Assembly: GCA_049287025.1 (NCBI GenBank)
Contig: JBAQFA010000025.1
Span: 1-11,675, forward strand
Direction: 5' to 3'
Length of the DNA stretch: 11,675 nt
DNA from: UBA11710 sp049287025
GTDB lineage: Bacteria; Patescibacteriota; Patescibacteriia; Magasanikbacterales; UBA922
Below are positions 1 through 5,422 of this stretch, piece by piece (position 1 is the stretch's first letter; every line of letters starts with the position of its first letter). Below the pieces are notes generated by a model. That model worked only from the letters and a program-made list of their open reading frames with translations. It had not been told where the DNA came from and ran no database searches. The position numbers and the translations under genes are program-made.

Positions 1-868
1 CCCCTACCCCTTCCACTGTTTGGCCAACTTTTTTTATGGCCTGACTAGATTTGATGCCCTTACCCAGATATTCACCAAACAAACGATTACGACTATCTGG
101 ACACAGAGATGTACCAATCAAATCTCCCAACCCAGCTAGTTCATAAGCGGTATGTCTTTTACCTCCAGACACTTTTATTAATTGAGAAATTTCTTCTAGC
201 GCATAAGTCAGTAAAGCCGCTTTGGTATTTAGACTATAACCCAAACCATCACACATACCCATGGCAATGGCATAAACATTTTTGAATGATCCCCCAATTT
301 CTACTCCAATAACATCACTAGTTGGGACTAATTTTATATAATTATTTTCTAAAACTGAAATAACTTTTTTTATAGCTTTACTATTTTTGGAAGCAATGTT
401 CATGGCTGTATATTGTTTGTTTACCATTTGTATAGCAATTGATGGGCCAGATATGGTGACAATATTTTTTCTCAAACTTGGCCTGACATGTTTGGCAATA
501 ATTTGGCTCATTACTTGCAAGGACTGACAATCCAAACCCTTTGACACATCTACCAAGACGGCATCATTGCTAATACTTCTCGCAGCAAAAGACACGGTAT
601 GTTCCAACACTCCACTTGGTATAACAAAAAATACCACTTTTGCGTCAAACAAAGCGTCTTCTATTTTGTATTTAGGAATAATATTTTTGGATAATTTTAC
701 TCCGGGAAGATATTTTTTATTTTCACTATTTTTTTCAATTTGTTTTAGTGGGTCATGTTCGCCTTCCCAATTCCAAATTCTAACTTCATGGCCATTGGTA
801 GCCAAAACCTGAGCCAAAGCTGTGCCCATACTACCTGCACCTAAAATAGTGATGATTTGTTTTTTCAT
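1..868 (-). CDS. gpsA: NAD(P)H-dependent glycerol-3-phosphate dehydrogenase, C-terminus cut by window edge
   Basis: Reduces dihydroxyacetone phosphate to sn-glycerol-3-phosphate, the backbone for phospholipid synthesis; cytoplasmic. The frame is open from ATG at 868 to the window edge (289 codons plus one base). Seen in the translation: N-terminal Rossmann motif GAGSMGTA (residues 10-17), the conserved SKGLD stretch in mid-protein, the catalytic-lysine segment GGSFKNVYAIAMG with Lys196, and the substrate-binding block GLGDLIGTS...CPDSRNRLFG near residues 245-265. It stops inside the late GQTVEGV motif, so about 40 residues should be missing, given the usual length near 335. The Rossmann motif has Met where most homologues have Trp (GAGSWGTA). 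No Shine-Dalgarno is visible before the ATG. The 80-nt gap to uppP, the gene upstream on this strand, holds a hairpin repeat. Family assignment is secure; cofactor preference cannot be read. Confidence 0.95.
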   Translation of the reverse strand, partial: MKKQIITILGAGSMGTALAQVLATNGHEVRIWNWEGEHDPLKQIEKNSENKKYLPGVKLSKNIIPKYKIEDALFDAKVVFFVIPSGVLEHTVSFAARSISNDAVLVDVSKGLDCQSLQVMSQIIAKHVRPSLRKNIVTISGPSIAIQMVNKQYTAMNIASKNSKAIKKVISVLENNYIKLVPTSDVIGVEIGGSFKNVYAIAMGMCDGLGYSLNTKAALLTYALEEISQLIKVSGGKRHTAYELAGLGDLIGTSLCPDSRNRLFGEYLGKGIKSSQAIKKVGQTVEGVG

Positions 869-880
869 ATTCTTTGAATA

Positions 881-938
881 ATAATCCAGATTGTCCGGAT
901 AATAATCAGTCACATCTGTAAATCTGGATTATCTGGAT
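881..938. repeat. Intergenic hairpin repeat, copy 1 (AATCTGGATTATCTGGAT family)
   Basis: A perfect 12-bp inverted repeat pairs 881-892 with 921-932 around a 28-nt loop. Positions 913-938 are identical over 26 nt to 3276-3301, next to pdxS. It fills the gap between gpsA and uppP. It is dispersed and palindromic, like REP-type elements. I see no transposase here, and its role is unknown. Confidence 0.8.
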
Positions 939-948
939 ATCAGGATTG

Positions 949-1752
949 TTAAGTTAAAAATATTAATATCAAAATACCAACAAGCAAACGATAAACCACG
1001 AATGGTGTAAAACTATATTTTTGAATCAATTTCATAAGTCCCCAGATCGCCAGAAAACCACTAAAAGCAGCAGACAAAAAACCTACAACCAAAATACTAA
1101 GACTAATATCACCTAAACCAATTTCTGCAAGATCTAATATTTGTTTTGCACCGGCCAAAAATATTATAGGAACACTCATAAGAAAAGAAAATTCCGCGGC
1201 GCTCTTTTTATCAAATTTGGAAAACAAGCCAGCTGTCATCGTAATACCAGATCTGGATGTACCAGGAATTAAAGCAATTGCTTGAGCAAAACCAATAACC
1301 AGTGCATTTTTCCAACTTGTTTGCTCTAATGTTTTCTTGCTTTCTTGTTTTTTTGCATATGTATCTGCTAACCATAACATTATACCCCAAAATATCATTC
1401 CAAAAGCCACCAGATTTGCACCACGTAAACTTGTTTCTATCCAACTATTAAAAAATATACCCGCTAACCCGGCCGGGATAATAGATAAAATAATTAACCA
1501 AGCTAATTTTCTATCACTTTTTAATTCAGCTTTGCGAGAAAAAAAGGCTTTTATAATTTTCCATAGTTTTATTCTAAAATAAATCACCACTGCTATCAAA
1601 CTACCCAAATGCAACATTGTATCAAAACCTAGACCTTGATCTGCCCAACCAAAAAATTCTGGTAAAAAAATAAGATGACCAGATGAAGACACTGGCAAAA
1701 ATTCCGTTAGTCCTTGAATAAAACCTAATACAATTGCTTGAAACACATTCAT
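949..1752 (-). CDS. uppP: Undecaprenyl-diphosphatase (BacA/UppP family)
   Basis: Integral membrane phosphatase that converts undecaprenyl diphosphate to undecaprenyl phosphate, recycling the lipid carrier for peptidoglycan and other wall polymers; overproduction of the family confers bacitracin resistance. The 267-residue product matches the family length (about 265-275). Both signature motifs are present: GFIQGLTEFLPVSSSGH at residues 10-26 (with Glu17 and His26) and PGTSRSG at 163-169 (with Arg167). A conserved FVVYRLLVG lies in the last helix, and hydrophobic helices run throughout. The frame stays open upstream to 1827, but the extra 25 residues are encoded by an intergenic ATGTG-rich repeat and family members begin right at the MNVFQAIVLG segment, so I take ATG at 1752. 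No Shine-Dalgarno is seen. The gene next to it on the left is gpsA, same strand; the cassette on the right is divergent. Confidence 0.96.
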   Translation of the reverse strand: MNVFQAIVLGFIQGLTEFLPVSSSGHLIFLPEFFGWADQGLGFDTMLHLGSLIAVVIYFRIKLWKIIKAFFSRKAELKSDRKLAWLIILSIIPAGLAGIFFNSWIETSLRGANLVAFGMIFWGIMLWLADTYAKKQESKKTLEQTSWKNALVIGFAQAIALIPGTSRSGITMTAGLFSKFDKKSAAEFSFLMSVPIIFLAGAKQILDLAEIGLGDISLSILVVGFLSAAFSGFLAIWGLMKLIQKYSFTPFVVYRLLVGILILIFLT

Positions 1753-1771
1753 ATTAAACACATAACACATT

Positions 1772-1823
1772 TCACATACCACATAACAAAATTGATACGT
1801 GATTTGTGATATGTGGTACGTGA
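1772..1823. repeat. Imperfect hairpin of TATGTGGTACGTGA-type words
   Basis: Positions 1772-1785 pair with 1810-1823 with 13 of 14 positions complementary, and the loop carries further ATGTG/ACGTG words. It lies in the 5' untranslated region of uppP, so it should be transcribed as a hairpin in that mRNA. Role unknown. Confidence 0.65.
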
Positions 1824-1826
1824 TCA

Positions 1827-1855
1827 ATTATACCAAATTTTTCGCTTATCCACAA
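1827..1855 (-). promoter_or_regulatory. Predicted promoter of uppP (extended -10)
   Basis: On the minus strand TATAAT (1827-1832) is preceded by TGG, an extended -10. Seventeen nt further up lies TTGTGG (1850-1855), a weak -35 that keeps TTG. Transcription would start near 1820, giving a leader of about 68 nt that contains the ATGTG hairpin. The -35 overlaps the DnaA-box-like site. Confidence 0.55.
1846..1854 (+). promoter_or_regulatory. Single DnaA-box-like 9-mer TTATCCACA
   Basis: An exact match to the classical DnaA box lies between the divergent promoters of uppP and the small-gene cassette. It overlaps the uppP -35 and ends 11 nt before the cassette -35. It is a single copy with no cluster and no AT-rich unwinding repeats, so it does not make an origin. 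It could be a regulatory site or chance. Confidence 0.3.
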
Positions 1856-1865
1856 CAAAAAACCC

Positions 1866-1894
1866 TTGTCAAAATCAAAAAAGTAGCGTACAAT
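1866..1894 (+). promoter_or_regulatory. Sigma70-type promoter of the small-gene cassette
   Basis: TTGTCA (1866-1871), a 17-nt spacer and TACAAT (1889-1894): five of six matches to consensus in each hexamer, with ideal spacing. The start site would lie near 1901, about 30 nt before the TTG of the first small gene. It diverges from the uppP promoter. Confidence 0.75.
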
Positions 1895-1930
1895 ATTGCG
1901 CAACGACTTTTGGAAATGGAGGGAACAACG

Positions 1931-2065
1931 TTGCTCTTTGATCTATTGAACATCTTAGACGAGGTAAAGACAGGCCTCGTCTACACGGGAATATGTGTGT
2001 CAGCCATGTGGCTGTTCACAATATCAACCTTCTACCACGATCACAAGGAGAAACGCCGTGGCTGA
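1931..2065 (+). CDS. Small single-span membrane protein (44 aa), cassette gene A
   Basis: I recognise no family. I chose TTG at 1931 because GGAGGG (1918-1923) sits 7 nt upstream and a good promoter ends at 1894. The in-frame ATG at 1916 would have no Shine-Dalgarno and would place the GGAGGG inside the gene. The peptide has an acidic amphipathic start (LFDLLNILDEVKTG), one hydrophobic stretch (about residues 16-35, including a Cys and a Trp) and a basic tail HDHKEKRRG, which suggests a cytoplasmic C-terminus. Its stop overlaps the start of gene B by 8 nt, so the two are probably translationally coupled. Base composition differs from the neighbours: 28/60 G+C at 1981-2040 against 17/60 at 2701-2760. 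Size and topology recall phage holin-type, virion-minor or type I toxin peptides, but nothing here decides between them. Confidence 0.7.
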   Translation: MLFDLLNILDEVKTGLVYTGICVSAMWLFTISTFYHDHKEKRRG

Positions 2066-2264
2066 GTTGCTTGAAATCTTGACCAAACTACTGCATAATC
2101 CTGCGATTATTCTGATATGCAGTGCCCTGGTGTCCTTGGTGGTGATACTTGCCACCAGAAAGATGCCAGATGTTCCTATTGCAGTAATAGATGAGGACAA
2201 CTGGCCGTCAACTCCACGGAGAGGTCACCGTCAACCACCCCTGCCTCCCAGAGACCACGACTGA
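2058..2264 (+). CDS. Small membrane protein with proline-rich tail (68 aa), cassette gene B
   Basis: Unrecognised. GTG at 2058 is preceded by AAGGAG (2045-2050) with a 7-nt gap, and this Shine-Dalgarno lies inside the end of gene A; the frames overlap by 8 nt. Layout: a short amphipathic N-terminus (MAELLEILTKLLHN), one strong transmembrane segment at about residues 15-33, then a polar tail of about 35 residues with an acidic patch (IDEDNW) and a basic, proline-rich end (STPRRGHRQPPLPPRDHD). No catalytic motif is visible. The frame opens upstream at 1995, but that extension lies inside gene A and lacks an initiation site. Coupling with gene A suggests that the two products act together in the membrane. 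Whether the tail is inside or outside the cell cannot be settled; the basic residues just after the span favour inside. Confidence 0.7.
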   Translation: MAELLEILTKLLHNPAIILICSALVSLVVILATRKMPDVPIAVIDEDNWPSTPRRGHRQPPLPPRDHD

Positions 2265-2288
2265 GACTGAGATGTGGCCTCTCGCCCC

Positions 2289-2317
2289 TTGACAAAAGGG
2301 GCGGAATCGTGTAAGGT
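2289..2317 (+). promoter_or_regulatory. Sigma70-type promoter of cassette gene C
   Basis: Consensus TTGACA (2289-2294), a 17-nt spacer and TAAGGT (2312-2317). The start site is expected near 2324. It lies 25 nt after the gene B stop, so gene C can be transcribed separately from A and B. Confidence 0.65.
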
Positions 2318-2345
2318 GGTACTCAACTTGTAGAGGAGTATATTC

Positions 2346-2459
2346 TTGAAGGCTATCCTCGTGAATCTCTTGGGGCTGGGTCTCTGGGCCGTATCAGGCT
2401 TTGAGCCTATCCCTAAGGTGAAAACACGTCCCTCCGCGCCTCTCGACTTCGTCGTATAG
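2346..2459 (+). CDS. Tiny signal-peptide-like protein (37 aa), cassette gene C
   Basis: Too short for ordinary gene callers and not recognised. TTG at 2346 is preceded by GAGGAG (2333-2338), again with exactly 7 nt between, and by its own promoter about 30 nt further up. The product starts MKAILVNLLGLGLWAVSG, a Lys followed by a hydrophobic core that resembles a short signal peptide or membrane anchor, then continues FEPIPKVKTRPSAPLDFVV. There is no lipobox cysteine. The TAG stop lies inside a stable hairpin (2438-2463). Composition is GC-rich (32/60 at 2401-2460). It could be a secreted or membrane microprotein, or a leader peptide on a structured RNA. That the ORF is translated is inferred from the initiation signals alone. 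Confidence 0.55.
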   Translation: MKAILVNLLGLGLWAVSGFEPIPKVKTRPSAPLDFVV

Positions 2460-2555
2460 AGGCTCCGTTCGCTCCTTCCTGTTCGTGCCAAACTTCACTC
2501 CCCTGCGAGTGAAATAGGCCGGAAGTCAGTGATGCGTGTCAGCATCCCAATTCCG
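2438..2555 (+). ncRNA. Hairpin-rich 3' region of the cassette transcript
   Basis: Three consecutive hairpins can be drawn on the plus strand. The first pairs GCCTCT (2438-2443) with AGAGGC (2458-2463), with CGAC/GTCG inside it. The second pairs TTCACTC (2494-2500) with GAGTGAA (2507-2513). The third is two-tiered, CGGAA (2520-2524) with TTCCG (2551-2555) and GATGC (2531-2535) with GCATC (2542-2546). The stretch has no ORF with initiation signals. It may be a structured 3' untranslated region or the body of a small RNA ending at the terminator at 2578-2624. I match it to no known RNA class. Confidence 0.4.
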
Positions 2556-2577
2556 AATGTTTGTAAATATTATAAAT

Positions 2578-2624
2578 ATTCGTAAAAATAAAATCCGCCC
2601 ATGGCGGATTTTATTTTTACGAAT
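2578..2624. terminator. Bidirectional terminator, 22-bp perfect palindrome
   Basis: Arms 2578-2599 and 2603-2624 are perfectly complementary around a 3-nt loop (CAT). The core is AATCCGCC/GGCGGATT, followed on either strand by a T-rich run. It lies between the plus-strand cassette and the minus-strand pdxT and can end transcription from both sides. Confidence 0.85.
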
Positions 2625-2628
2625 CACA

Positions 2629-2654
2629 ACCTAAAACCTATTACCTAAAACCTA
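2629..2654. repeat. Direct repeat of ACCTAAAACCTA
   Basis: Two exact 12-nt copies lie at 2629-2640 and 2643-2654. The second copy contains the TAG stop codon of pdxT (2652-2654, minus strand). It is one of several word-type repeats between genes in this window. Confidence 0.6.
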
Positions 2655-3221
2655 ACCGCACATTTCCACAAAATACTCATGCACGCTTGTATCATCTGTC
2701 AATTCTGGATGAAAAGTTGTTATTAAAATATTATTTTGTCTCACAGCCACGACTTCATTATTATTCTTGGCTAAAATCTGTACATCGTCCCCCACTCTAT
2801 TTATTTTTGGCGCGCGAATAAATATGGCTGGAATTTTTTTATTTATAAAATCTATTTCTGTTTCAAAGCTATCTATTTGCCGGCCATAAGCATTCCGACT
2901 AATTCCAATATTAATTAAATTTAAATTATTAATATTTTTGTCATCTACTTCACTTGCCAATAAAATTGCGCCAGCACATGTACCCCACACGGCCATACCT
3001 GCTTTTACTTTTTTTATAATTTCTTTATCTAACTTATACAACTTAAGCAATTTACCAATCGTGGTACTTTCTCCACCAGGTAAAATTAAACCAGAGAGAC
3101 CAACCAAGTCCTCTGGAGTTTTTACTAGAACCGGAATAATTTTTTTCTTTTTAGATATCTTTTGCAAAACAGCCAGATGTTCTTCTACTGAACCCTGGAT
3201 ATCTAGAACTCCTATTTTCAT
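2652..3221 (-). CDS. pdxT: Pyridoxal 5'-phosphate synthase glutaminase subunit
   Basis: Class I-type glutaminase that releases ammonia from glutamine and channels it to PdxS for pyridoxal phosphate synthesis; cytoplasmic, in a PdxS-PdxT complex. The 189-residue product has the normal family length. Visible motifs: GVLDIQGSVEEH at the N-terminus (4-15), PGGESTTIGKL (48-58, including the oxyanion-loop GGES), the nucleophile Cys82 in GTCAGAILLA, RNAYGRQIDSFE (109-120), and the His171/Glu173 pair of the catalytic triad in TFHPEL. It lies 85 nt downstream of pdxS on the same strand, an operon arrangement, although the gap holds a long hairpin repeat that could modulate the ratio of the two products. 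No Shine-Dalgarno precedes ATG at 3221. Confidence 0.97.
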   Translation of the reverse strand: MKIGVLDIQGSVEEHLAVLQKISKKKKIIPVLVKTPEDLVGLSGLILPGGESTTIGKLLKLYKLDKEIIKKVKAGMAVWGTCAGAILLASEVDDKNINNLNLINIGISRNAYGRQIDSFETEIDFINKKIPAIFIRAPKINRVGDDVQILAKNNNEVVAVRQNNILITTFHPELTDDTSVHEYFVEMCG

Positions 3222-3241
3222 AAAATATTAATAATCCGGAT

Positions 3242-3301
3242 ATCCAGATAATCCAGATTGACAAATATCAATTGGCATCTGTAAATCTGGATTATCTGGA
3301 T
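3242..3301. repeat. Intergenic hairpin repeat, copy 2 (AATCTGGATTATCTGGAT family)
   Basis: A perfect 18-bp inverted repeat pairs 3242-3259 with 3284-3301 around a 24-nt loop. It shares 26 identical nt (3276-3301) with copy 1 at 913-938. It lies between pdxS and pdxT, so both genes would be transcribed across it; as RNA it makes a strong hairpin with no U-tract, so it is probably not a terminator. Confidence 0.85.
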
Positions 3302-3306
3302 TGTTG

Positions 3307-4185
3307 TTATCTTCCTTCAAACCTCTGTTCCAACTTATCAATCTCTAAACTTGGCATAGATTCACCCAAACCTTCGGAAACTCTGGCAATTACTTTTGGA
3401 TCATTATAATGAAGGGTGGCTTCTACAATTGCCCGAGCTCTTTTGGCTGGATCACTAGATTTAAAAATTCCACTACCCACAAATACTCCATCAACACCCA
3501 ATTGCATCATAAGAGCCGCATCGGCTGGAGTGGCCAGACCACCGGCCGCAAAATTGACTACGGGCAAACGGCCAAGCTTTCTCACTTCTTTTACCAAGGC
3601 CAGAGAAACTCTTTCTAATTTACAATATTTTTTCAAACCTGTCTCATTCATTTTTTTCAAACTAGCAATTTCTTCTATCAGACTGCGCATATGCTTTACT
3701 GCTTCTACTACATTACCAGTCCCCGCTTCACCCTTGGTGCGGATCATGGCTGCGCCTTCTTCTATGCGACGCAGAGCTTCACCAAGATTTCGACAACCAC
3801 AAACAAATGGTACTTTAAATTTTGTTTTATCAATATGATATTTATTATCCGCGGGTGTCAAAACTTCGGATTCATCTATATAATCTATTTCTAATGATTC
3901 CAAAATTTGCGCTTCTACAAAGTGACCAATTCTAACTTTGGCCATAACAGGAATACTAACGGCTTTTTGAATCGCTTTGATTAATTTTGGATCGCTCATT
4001 CTCGCCACTCCACCCTGAGCTCGAATATCAGATGGTACGCGTTCAAGAGCCATCACAGCGACAGCTCCAGCTTCTTCAGCAATTTTTGCTTGTTCGGCTG
4101 TGACAACATCCATAATTACTCCACCTTTTAGCATTTGGGCTAGACCAGATTTAAGTTTTTGGGTATTTTTGATTTCTTTTGGCAT
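3307..4185 (-). CDS. pdxS: Pyridoxal 5'-phosphate synthase lyase subunit
   Basis: Synthase subunit of the deoxyxylulose-5-phosphate-independent vitamin B6 pathway: it makes pyridoxal phosphate from ribose 5-phosphate, glyceraldehyde 3-phosphate and ammonia delivered by PdxT. The 292-residue product is full length (family about 290-300). Landmarks: MDVV with Asp26, MALERVPSDIRAQGGVARMSDP (45-66), MAKVRIGHFVEAQILE (81-96) with the Schiff-base Lys83, DESEVLTPAD (104-113), and RTKGEAGTGNVVEA (149-162) with the second catalytic Lys151 and the phosphate-binding glycines. First gene of a pdxS-pdxT unit. A TATAAT box 13 nt before the ATG predicts a leader of only a few nt, and there is no Shine-Dalgarno. 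Confidence 0.98.
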   Translation of the reverse strand: MPKEIKNTQKLKSGLAQMLKGGVIMDVVTAEQAKIAEEAGAVAVMALERVPSDIRAQGGVARMSDPKLIKAIQKAVSIPVMAKVRIGHFVEAQILESLEIDYIDESEVLTPADNKYHIDKTKFKVPFVCGCRNLGEALRRIEEGAAMIRTKGEAGTGNVVEAVKHMRSLIEEIASLKKMNETGLKKYCKLERVSLALVKEVRKLGRLPVVNFAAGGLATPADAALMMQLGVDGVFVGSGIFKSSDPAKRARAIVEATLHYNDPKVIARVSEGLGESMPSLEIDKLEQRFEGR

Positions 4186-4198
4186 ATATTTTATTTAT

Positions 4199-4204
4199 AT
4201 TATA
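4199..4204 (-). promoter_or_regulatory. -10 box of pdxS, near-leaderless transcript
   Basis: A perfect TATAAT on the minus strand lies 13 nt before the pdxS ATG. No good -35 is seen at the expected distance. The start site would fall about 6 nt before the ATG. Confidence 0.5.
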
Positions 4205-4229
4205 ATGAGAATATGATAGCAGATTTATT

Positions 4230-4261
4230 AAAAAAAAGAAACCTCTTGGTAGAGGCTTCTT
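4230..4261 (-). terminator. Rho-independent terminator of metK
   Basis: On the minus strand the arm AAGAAGCCTCT (4261-4251), loop ACCA and arm AGAGGTTTCTT (4246-4236) form an 11-bp stem with one G-U pair, followed by eight T's (4237-4230). It separates metK from the pdxS promoter. Confidence 0.9.
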
Positions 4262-4276
4262 ATTTATTTAGCAATT

Positions 4277-5422
4277 TTAACCTATCACTTGTTTAAGAGC
4301 CTCTACTTTATCAGTCTTTTCCCATGGAAAACTTTCCCGACCAAAATGACCATAAGCAGATGTCTCTCGATAGATTGGTTGTAATAAATTCAAATGTTCA
4401 ATAATCTTGCCTGGTCTAAAATCAAAGACTTGTTTAATAGCTTCCACTAATTTTTCATCACTAACTTTGCCAGTACCAAAAGTATTAATTAAAATACTTG
4501 TTGGTTCAGCCCTGCCAATTACATAAGCGACTTGTAATTCACATCTGTCAGCCAGACCAGTAGCAATTACATTTTTGGCCACATATCTGGCCATATAAGC
4601 ACCTGATCGATCGACTTTGGATGGATCTTTGCCCGAAAAACAACCACCACCATGTCGACCCATGCCACCATAAGTATCTACAATAATTTTTCTACCAGTC
4701 AAACCAGTATCACCATGAGGTCCACCGACGACAAACTTGCCAGTCATATTTATAAAATATTCTGTCTTATCATCTATATATTTTTCACACACTGGTTTTA
4801 TAACTGTTTCCAAAACATCAGCGCGTAATTGTTCCAAAGTGACTTCTGGATTATGTTGTGCAGCAATTACGACATTGCTAAGACGAACTGGCTTACCATC
4901 TTCATATTCTACGGCCACTTGAGATTTTCCATCAGGACGTAAATATTTTAAAGTACCATTTTTTCTTACAAGAGCCAATTGTTTGGCGAGCTTGTGTGCC
5001 AATACAATTGGCAAAGGCATTAATTCTTCAGTCTCATTACATGCATAACCAAACATAAGACCCTGATCTCCAGCTCCCTGTTCTTCTACTGTAATTTTAT
5101 TTACCCCTTGGGCAATATCAGGCGACTGTTCATGAATAGAAACCAAAATACCAGCATGTTCGGAATCAATCCCATAATCTGGATCAGTATAACCAATGTC
5201 ATACAAAACTTCTCTAGTTAATTTTTGGACATCAACATAACCATTGGTCGTCACTTCGCCACCAACAATTACTAAACCAGTAGTAGTGAAACACTCTACT
5301 GCCACATGAGATTTTGGATCTTGTTTAATTAAACTATCCAAAACTGCATCCGAAATTTGATCACAAATTTTATCAGGATGCCCCTCAGTGACTGACTCTG
5401 AGGTAAAAAGATATTTTTCCAT
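4277..5422 (-). CDS. metK: S-adenosylmethionine synthetase
   Basis: Makes S-adenosylmethionine from methionine and ATP, releasing phosphate and diphosphate; cytoplasmic, usually a tetramer. The 381-residue product has the family length (about 380-400). Motifs: FTSESVTEGHPDKICDQISD (6-25) with His15 and Asp17, the GAGDQG hexapeptide (116-121), HNPEV (190-194), GGPHGDTGLTGRKI (233-246) and the P-loop-like GGGCFSGKDPSK (258-269). I chose ATG at 5422 because homologues begin M-x-K-Y-L-F-T-S-E-S. An in-frame TTG at 5446 would add eight residues, has no Shine-Dalgarno, and would bury a GGCT/AGCC hairpin in the coding region. A terminator follows the gene. Upstream lies a structured leader and a candidate small RNA. 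Confidence 0.98.
   Translation of the reverse strand: MEKYLFTSESVTEGHPDKICDQISDAVLDSLIKQDPKSHVAVECFTTTGLVIVGGEVTTNGYVDVQKLTREVLYDIGYTDPDYGIDSEHAGILVSIHEQSPDIAQGVNKITVEEQGAGDQGLMFGYACNETEELMPLPIVLAHKLAKQLALVRKNGTLKYLRPDGKSQVAVEYEDGKPVRLSNVVIAAQHNPEVTLEQLRADVLETVIKPVCEKYIDDKTEYFINMTGKFVVGGPHGDTGLTGRKIIVDTYGGMGRHGGGCFSGKDPSKVDRSGAYMARYVAKNVIATGLADRCELQVAYVIGRAEPTSILINTFGTGKVSDEKLVEAIKQVFDFRPGKIIEHLNLLQPIYRETSAYGHFGRESFPWEKTDKVEALKQVIG

Noticed and set aside
567..812. 81-residue plus-strand ORF
   Set aside because: Shadow of gpsA, whose minus-strand translation is clear and motif-rich throughout.
1753..1827. Upstream in-frame extension of uppP (25 residues)
   Set aside because: It is encoded by the ATGTG repeat, begins at the predicted promoter, and family members start at the MNVFQAIVLG segment.
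2231..2491. 86-residue minus-strand ORF across the cassette
   Set aside because: No promoter or initiation signal; it is antisense to genes B and C, and its apparent composition reflects the GC-rich opposite strand.
2320..2560. tmRNA, RNase P or SRP RNA in the hairpin-rich cassette end
   Set aside because: None of the conserved sequence blocks of these RNAs is present.
1835..2580. Target-site duplication or terminal inverted repeats bounding the cassette
   Set aside because: No convincing direct or inverted repeat pair was found at the two borders; the 22-bp palindrome is a terminator, not an end repeat.
881..3301. CRISPR array
   Set aside because: Repeats are only two, 2.4 kb apart and self-complementary; there is no regular spacer pattern.
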